From positions 23,249 to 87,248 of the forward strand of contig JAZNSG010000027.1 in assembly GCA_045591035.1 (NCBI GenBank): 64,000 nt of DNA, written 5' to 3'. How positions within the stretch are numbered: position 1 is the stretch's first letter; every line of letters begins with the position of its first letter. This stretch comes from SIG440 sp045591035 (GTDB lineage Bacteria > Bacillota > Clostridia > Monoglobales > Monoglobaceae). Position numbers and translations under genes: made by a program. The notes under the pieces are model-generated. The model worked only from the letters and a program-made list of their open reading frames with translations, did no database searches and was not told where the DNA came from. Below are positions 59,275 to 64,000 of the stretch, piece after piece.

Positions 59275-60782
59275 TACTTAACAGGAGCAACATTCTTGTC
59301 CTTAAGCACAACATCGTGGGCACCGCCCTCGATAATACTTGTTGCCGAAACAAGAGTAATTTTTGCATTCTTCTGGAGTTCCGGAATACTGAGAACACCA
59401 CAGTTACACATTGTAGACTTCACCTTGTTAAGAGTCATGGCAACATTATCCTTTAGGCTTCCGGCATACGGAACGTAAGAATCCACGCCCTCTTCAAAGG
59501 AAAGTTTCTGAGCGCCACCCATATCGTATCTCTGCCAGTTTCTTGCACGGGCAGAACCTTCGCCCCAATACTCCTTCATATAGTTTCCGTTAACAATGAC
59601 CTTGTTCGAAGGGCTTTCATCAAAACGAGCAAAATATCTGCCAAGCATAACGAAATCTGAACCCATAGCAAGAGCAAGTGTTATATGATAATCATGAACT
59701 ATACCGCCATCAGAGCAAATAGGAATATAAATACCCGTCTTTTCAAAATACTCATCTCTGGCAGCAGCAACCTCCTGAACAGCAGTTGCTTGTCCTCTGC
59801 CGATACCTTTTTGTTCACGTGTAATACAGATTGAACCACCGCCAATACCGATTTTTATAAAGTCAGCACCAGCTTCCGCCAGGAACATAAAGCCTTCACG
59901 GTCAACTACGTTACCCGCACCGACTTTTACACTATCACCATATTTTTCACGGATAAATTTAATGGTTTTGAGCTGCCATTCCGAAAATCCCTCGGAAGAG
60001 TCAATACAAAGAACATCCGCTCCCGCCTCAAGAAGTGCAGGAACGCGCTCAGCATAGTCTCTGGTGTTTATACCGGCACCAACAACATACCTTTTTGAGC
60101 TGTCAAGAAGCTCATCCGGATTCTCCTTATGTGCATCATAGTCTTTTCTGAAAACAAATGCCACAAGTCTTTGTTTGCTGTCAACAATCGGCAGTGAATT
60201 GAGCTTGTTATCCCAAATTATATCATTCGCAGTCTTCAGGCTTGTACCCTCAGGAGCATAAATTAATTTTGAAAATGGCGTCATAAATTCTTCGACCTTT
60301 GTTGCAGGGTCCATACGACTTACACGATAATCTCTGGGTGTAACTATACCCAAAAGAACGCCTTCCGCGGTACCATCTTCAGTAACAGCTACAGTATTGT
60401 GTCCTGTTCTGTCTCTGAGTTCAATCAAGTCCGCCAAGGTTTGGTCAGGTCTTATATTAGAGTCACTGGCTACAAAACCTGCTTTATGGTTTTTAACTCT
60501 TCTTACCATTGCAGCTTCATCTTCAATAGACTGTGAGCCATATATAAACGCAACTCCGCCCTCTTTAGCAAGAGCAATAGCCAATTTCTCCCCTGAAACT
60601 GCCTGCATAATTGAAGATACCATAGGTATATTCATTGAAATCTCAGGTTCCTCACCTTTTTTAAATTTAACAAGGGGAGTTTTTAGACTTACATTAGAAG
60701 TCATACATTCTGATGAAGAATAGCCGGGAACTAAAAGATATTCGCTGAAAGTATGTGAAGGTTCGCTAAAATAATACGCCAT
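59274..60782 (-). CDS. guaB: IMP dehydrogenase
   Basis: Oxidises IMP to XMP with NAD+, the first committed step to GTP. 502 residues: TIM barrel with two CBS domains (about residues 95-210). Catalytic Cys in GIGGGSICITREQKGIGRGQ, phosphate loop SDGGIVHDYH, flap DMGGAQKLSFEEGVDSYVPYAG. The catalytic loop reads SICITRE rather than the usual SICTTR, marking the clostridial subgroup. I use the ATG at 60782 with GGAG upstream. A separate promoter precedes it. Confidence 0.92.
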   Translation of the reverse strand: MAYYFSEPSHTFSEYLLVPGYSSSECMTSNVSLKTPLVKFKKGEEPEISMNIPMVSSIMQAVSGEKLAIALAKEGGVAFIYGSQSIEDEAAMVRRVKNHKAGFVASDSNIRPDQTLADLIELRDRTGHNTVAVTEDGTAEGVLLGIVTPRDYRVSRMDPATKVEEFMTPFSKLIYAPEGTSLKTANDIIWDNKLNSLPIVDSKQRLVAFVFRKDYDAHKENPDELLDSSKRYVVGAGINTRDYAERVPALLEAGADVLCIDSSEGFSEWQLKTIKFIREKYGDSVKVGAGNVVDREGFMFLAEAGADFIKIGIGGGSICITREQKGIGRGQATAVQEVAAARDEYFEKTGIYIPICSDGGIVHDYHITLALAMGSDFVMLGRYFARFDESPSNKVIVNGNYMKEYWGEGSARARNWQRYDMGGAQKLSFEEGVDSYVPYAGSLKDNVAMTLNKVKSTMCNCGVLSIPELQKNAKITLVSATSIIEGGAHDVVLKDKNVAPVK

Positions 60783-60822
60783 AATCAAATTCTCCTATCT
60801 GTATTTATGTTGTTATCAAAAC

Positions 60823-60851
60823 ATTATACACCACTTTTATGCAAAAATCAA
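60823..60851 (-). promoter_or_regulatory. promoter of guaB
   Basis: Minus strand TTGATT, 17-base spacer, TATAAT. The short leader has no room for a purine riboswitch. Confidence 0.8.
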
Positions 60852-60887
60852 GTAAAAAAGCTTTCTTTTTTAACTTGCGACAAAAAA

Positions 60888-62063
60888 TCAGTCATCAAGA
60901 CATCCATATGCAACATTTCGTATTCTAGCCTTAACAATCGGTCCCTGTGAGTTCATCATATGCTGTGCATAAAATATGAATATTTCGTTATCGGGGTCAA
61001 TAACCGCAAGAGAACCGGCAGCGCCATCCCAGCCAAATTCACCTGCATTCCCAACAGTTCCGCCATTGGCAATATTGACCATTGTACGAACGCCCAGCCC
61101 ATATCCGTATCCGGCAAGATGTGGCCAGGTAAATCCCGCAATATTCCGGGGAGCCATCTGGTCCTGACGCATTAGATTTACACTACCCTTCGAAAGTATT
61201 CTTTCGCCATTACTGCCCTTTCCAAAATTGGCAAGAGCCACACCAAATTTCGCATAATCCTCTGATCTGATAACAAGTCCCGCTCCGCCACTCTCGTAGT
61301 TCTCACCCAGCTGATAGCCAACATTCTTGCCAATGTTTCTCCAATACCCATCGCCGCTTCCTGCGGGAATAAGATTTTCGCCTTCGCGTTTCTCTTCCTC
61401 AAAAACAAATTCATACTGCTGGGCAATTTTTTCTTTTGTTTTCTCGTCTCTGTTATATGTTAGTTCCGTAACGCCAAGTGGCCCAAAAATATTTTCTTTC
61501 ACATACTCCCCAAACTTCTGCCCTGAAATCGCCTCGACAGCTGCCGCAAGTAAATCGTGACACATACTGTAAGCCCAACGTGTTCCCGGCTGGAAATCAA
61601 GAATATCCTCAGCCATACACTTTGCCACAATCAATGTATCCATTTTCCCGTTTGTAATTTCGTGAGCTTTCTTTATTCCCGGAGTATCAAGAGCATAGCT
61701 GAAGCCGGCTGACATGGTAAAAAGGTCCCGCATTGTTATTGGGCGTTCTGCCTTCACCACATCTCCGTTTTCTGTTTTAACGTACATATCACGAAATTCC
61801 GGAATAAAATGATACAGAGGGTCATCAAGCAAGAAAATCCCTTTTTCAAGAAGTTGCATAGCCGCCACTGCCGTTACAATCTTTGAACACGAATACATAT
61901 TCAAAAATTCATCGCCTGTCATTGGAATCTTTTTTTCAACATTCTCAAATCCAGAGGCATACCTATAAACCTCTTCTCCGCCTTTATAAATTCTGACCGA
62001 GCAACCGGGAATCCTCCACTCTGTCAATCGATCCATACAATCCTTAAGTTTTATGAAATTCAT
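60888..62063 (-). CDS. serine hydrolase of the beta-lactamase class C/EstB type
   Basis: 391 residues, penicillin-binding fold. Active-site S58-C-S-K61 motif (YSCSKIV) and a Tyr motif YSMCHD where family members have YxN. A third box, WDGAAG, stands in for KTG/HTG. No signal peptide, so it is cytoplasmic and probably an esterase or amidase. It follows the remains of a sugar kinase under one consensus promoter. Confidence 0.85.
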   Translation of the reverse strand: MNFIKLKDCMDRLTEWRIPGCSVRIYKGGEEVYRYASGFENVEKKIPMTGDEFLNMYSCSKIVTAVAAMQLLEKGIFLLDDPLYHFIPEFRDMYVKTENGDVVKAERPITMRDLFTMSAGFSYALDTPGIKKAHEITNGKMDTLIVAKCMAEDILDFQPGTRWAYSMCHDLLAAAVEAISGQKFGEYVKENIFGPLGVTELTYNRDEKTKEKIAQQYEFVFEEEKREGENLIPAGSGDGYWRNIGKNVGYQLGENYESGGAGLVIRSEDYAKFGVALANFGKGSNGERILSKGSVNLMRQDQMAPRNIAGFTWPHLAGYGYGLGVRTMVNIANGGTVGNAGEFGWDGAAGSLAVIDPDNEIFIFYAQHMMNSQGPIVKARIRNVAYGCLDD

Positions 62064-62079
62064 TATTATCCTTCCTTTT

Positions 62080-62321
62080 CTATGTTACATTCATTATACT
62101 GTCAATTGCAGCCTGACCGATTGCGTGGTCGGGAAGCTTTGTAGCATAACGACTTTTCAACCCATAGGTTGCGACTGACACAGCAACATTTTATTCAGCT
62201 CCGCCAAAGATCGCCTGAATATGGTCATTTTGCAAGAATCTGTAATATCCGTTGTTTGATGCAAGTACAAGCATAATCTCACCAAATGCAACTGCCCTTT
62301 TGGGCCTTTCTAATCTCCTCC
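62080..62321 (-). pseudogene. decayed PfkB sugar kinase (2-keto-3-deoxygluconate kinase-like), 5' remnant
   Basis: Translating by hand from the GGAGGAG ribosome site (62315-62321) gives RAVAFGEIMLVLA, GYYRFLQNDHI, FGGAE, then a TAA stop, then NVAVSVATYGL and ATKLPDHAIGQAA. This is a clear KdgK N-terminus. Its ATG is lost, an in-frame stop interrupts the GGAEANVA box, and only about 75 of roughly 320 codons remain. The region 62322-62448 holds its promoter and nothing else. Confidence 0.85.
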
Positions 62322-62363
62322 TATAATACAACAAATTCTTTTAATATGTAAATTAATTATTTA

Positions 62364-62392
62364 ATTATACGATGCTTTCACAATAATGTCAA
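62364..62392 (-). promoter_or_regulatory. consensus promoter ahead of the kinase remnant
   Basis: Minus strand TTGACA, 17-base spacer, TATAAT, perfect match. It now drives the serine hydrolase. Confidence 0.85.
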
Positions 62393-62448
62393 TACAAAAC
62401 CCCATACGTACAGAAAAAATCTGCTGCGAGTTCAATTATTATTCATAG

Positions 62449-63606
62449 TTAATAATCTAAAATTGTTTTATCGTAACCCTCAAATGTTTCATCAACCATA
62501 TTCTTGAACCTTTCAATGGTGACTGCTCCGTCTTTTGCCGCCACTCCATGAACAGCCGCAAGTTCTGCCCTGTACTCTTTAAGAGGATAAACAGCAAACT
62601 TCGTGTAGGTTGTATCATAATGCGTAACAATTGGCATAAATGTGTTATCTGAAATCCAAACCCTTTCTCCATCAAATTTGAGATTCACCATAGCAATCCC
62701 ACCCAAAAGATTACGGGCTTCAAGCTGACGTGAGACAAAATTCCCCAAAGAATAATAAACCAACATTTCGTTGCCGTTTTCATCTTTTATCCATTCAACA
62801 GGCTCAATAACATGAGGATGAGAACCTATAACCATGTCTACTCCGCTCTGACACATCAAATCTGCCAACCTTTCCTGTTCCTCATCAACTTTTATAGAAT
62901 ATTCTGTACCCCAATGAATAAAGACAACAGTAAAATCCGCATTATTTTCAGCAAAGGCTATGTCAGACACCATCTTTTCTTCGTCTATGTAGTTAACTAA
63001 ATATTCTTTGCCCTCTGGGGCAACAAGTCCATTAGTGCCATAGGTATAATTAAGTACCGCAATTTTAGCTCCCTTGACATCCAATATATCAACCTTGTTT
63101 TTTTCTTCAACGCTTTCATTTATTCCTAAAACAGTAACCTGCGGATAATCTTTCCAAAACTCCAATGTGTTTTCAACGCCCTCTGCCCATTTATCCAGAA
63201 CATGGTTCGAAGCATGCAGAACAATATCAAATCCTTCATTCACCAACGTTTTCCCCATATCCGACGGAGAATTAAACAAAGGATACCCTGAATAGCCAAA
63301 TTTCTCACCTGCAAACACTGTTTCTTGTCCTATAACAGAAATATCCGCATCCCTAATATAAGGCTGTATGTCTGCAAAAAGATGAGAATATTCATAGCTG
63401 CCGTCATCTTTCTTGCCGCTGTTGATAACAGGCATATGAAGCAAATTATCCCCCAAAGCTACTATTGAAATTGTTTCATTTACAAAATCCTTTGAGGTCT
63501 GTATCTCCGAAGACATAGGATTTGCAACATCTTTTCCCCCACATCCGGAAAACAACAAGGTTAAAACAATTATTACCGCCAATACATTCATTTTTTTTGT
63601 TTTCAT
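62449..63606 (-). CDS. CapA-family lipoprotein
   Basis: 385 residues. Signal peptide with lipobox FSGC, then a metallophosphatase-like CapA domain: VALGDNLLHMPVI, DADISVIGQETVF, LHASNHVLDKW, FIHWGTEYS and VIGSHPHVIEP. The family is named after poly-gamma-glutamate capsule proteins, but many single genes like this have no capsule neighbours. I use the ATG at 63606 with AAGGAG upstream. A TATAAT box at 63682-63687 is the probable -10; the -35 is weak. Confidence 0.9.
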   Translation of the reverse strand: MKTKKMNVLAVIIVLTLLFSGCGGKDVANPMSSEIQTSKDFVNETISIVALGDNLLHMPVINSGKKDDGSYEYSHLFADIQPYIRDADISVIGQETVFAGEKFGYSGYPLFNSPSDMGKTLVNEGFDIVLHASNHVLDKWAEGVENTLEFWKDYPQVTVLGINESVEEKNKVDILDVKGAKIAVLNYTYGTNGLVAPEGKEYLVNYIDEEKMVSDIAFAENNADFTVVFIHWGTEYSIKVDEEQERLADLMCQSGVDMVIGSHPHVIEPVEWIKDENGNEMLVYYSLGNFVSRQLEARNLLGGIAMVNLKFDGERVWISDNTFMPIVTHYDTTYTKFAVYPLKEYRAELAAVHGVAAKDGAVTIERFKNMVDETFEGYDKTILDY

Positions 63607-63708
63607 TAGTAAAGACTCCTTATACATTCATCGCACCACTTGTCGTCTGTCAGACAAATCCGATTTAGTTTGTTTTCAACCATTATACACCATTTTTTCA
63701 AAAAAGTC

Positions 63709-63737
63709 TTGCTTTTTAAAAAATTTTATGGTAATAT
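63709..63737 (+). promoter_or_regulatory. probable promoter of the tRNA-Leu locus
   Basis: TTGCTT, 17-base spacer, TAATAT, 25 bases before the tRNA-Leu-like 5' half. Confidence 0.5.
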
Positions 63738-63762
63738 GTATAGGTCTTTTATAACATAATTT

Positions 63763-63800
63763 GCAGGTATGGCGGAATTGGCAGACGCGCATGGTTCAGG
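63763..63800 (+). pseudogene. tRNA-Leu 5' half without a matching 3' half
   Basis: 38 bases covering acceptor strand, D-arm and anticodon loop up to TTCAGG. All but three are identical to the tRNA-Leu(CAG) at 63928; the differences are in the acceptor strand (GCAGGTA against GCGGATA). Then the sequence diverges completely: no CCATG to close the anticodon stem and no T-arm. The next 127 bases hold hairpins such as ATTAAA(C)CGG / CCGTTTAAT. Confidence 0.7.
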
Positions 63801-63927
63801 CAACGCCACCTCGGTGATTAAATAAATTAAACCGGATTTTTCCGTTTAATATTTGAGGATTAAGCGATTTTGCTCCTCCTTGGGTTACCTCTCCCGTGTA
63901 AAAATTATGAGGTTAAAACTTAATATG

Positions 63928-64000
63928 CGGATATGGCGGAATTGGCAGACGCGCATGGTTCAGGTCCATGTGAAAGCGATTTCATGCAGGTTCAAGTCCT
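63928..64000 (+). tRNA. tRNA-Leu (anticodon CAG), cut by the window end
   Basis: Acceptor GCGGATA, D-arm with AATTGGCAGAC, anticodon stem CATGG/CCATG around TTCAGGT (CAG), long class II variable arm, and T-arm start AGGTTCAAGTCCT. The last bases of the acceptor stem lie beyond the edge. Confidence 0.92.

Noticed and set aside
60789..60887. Purine riboswitch before guaB
   Set aside because: The transcribed leader is about 40 bases, too short for an aptamer, and no conserved core is seen.
63763..63930. Group I intron within a tRNA-Leu
   Set aside because: Only about 130 bases separate the half tRNA from the next tRNA, no P/Q/R/S core is seen, and no 3' half follows with matching acceptor bases.

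Overview
The window reads as chromosomal DNA of an anaerobic, low-GC Firmicute of the class Clostridia. The evidence is the IspH-ribosomal protein S1 fusion, the SCIFF peptide with its radical SAM maturase, the electron-bifurcating NfnAB pair, the NADH sensor Rex, a BofA-type sporulation protein, a eukaryote-like ProRS, CdaA/CdaR, strong AGGAGG-type ribosome sites and consensus TTGACA-17-TATAAT promoters. I cannot assign a genus from the sequence alone.

Layout. 0-13.4 kb is a housekeeping block on the minus strand: murD, ispH-rpsA, plsC, cmk, a small helical protein, ychF, malQ, an FAD dehydrogenase, cdaR, cdaA and proS. 13.5-20 kb holds copper export (CopA with a C-terminal CopZ-like domain, behind a LysR regulator), a divergent proline/Na+ symporter and a CPA2 antiporter. 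20.1-24.5 kb carries a surface O-acylation operon (DUF4358 lipoprotein, MBOAT, DHHW protein), then GtrA and LOG-family genes. 24.6-37.3 kb is an accessory region: an APC permease, a DUF4430 lipoprotein, an AAC(3)-like acetyltransferase, an inositol/uronate-type catabolic operon (iolA, iolC, aldolase, UxaB-like) with a divergent IclR regulator, a frameshifted DUF3791 gene, a membrane protein, and a DUF559 endonuclease inside an inverted-repeat element. This region is dotted with palindromic and boundary repeats.

37.3-46.6 kb contains the SCIFF operon (scfA, scfB, a PLP decarboxylase, DUF2156, GNAT) divergent from yhaO-yhaN-radical SAM-bofA. 46.6-54.5 kb holds nfnAB, topB, DUF1292, ruvX, a tautomerase and a small sugar-metabolism operon (isomerase, PHP protein, rhaM). 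54.6-55.5 kb is a four-helix-bundle (S23-type) protein beside an array of inverted GCGATAT heptamers separated by different palindromes. 55.6-58.8 kb is rex, a P-loop/Gls24 fusion, ogg and a nitroreductase. 58.9-63.6 kb holds a zinc-ribbon protein, guaB, a serine hydrolase behind a decayed sugar kinase, and a CapA lipoprotein. The right edge has a tRNA-Leu 5' half followed by a tRNA-Leu(CAG) cut by the window end.

The most unusual material is the set of palindrome-rich elements (27.8, 28.5, 36.4-37.2 and 55.3-55.5 kb), two of which sit with a small protein gene. Next come two related hairpins that bury a GGAGG Shine-Dalgarno sequence (34.6 kb and directly at bofA), an attenuator between the SCIFF precursor and its maturase, and several single-base reading-frame breaks.
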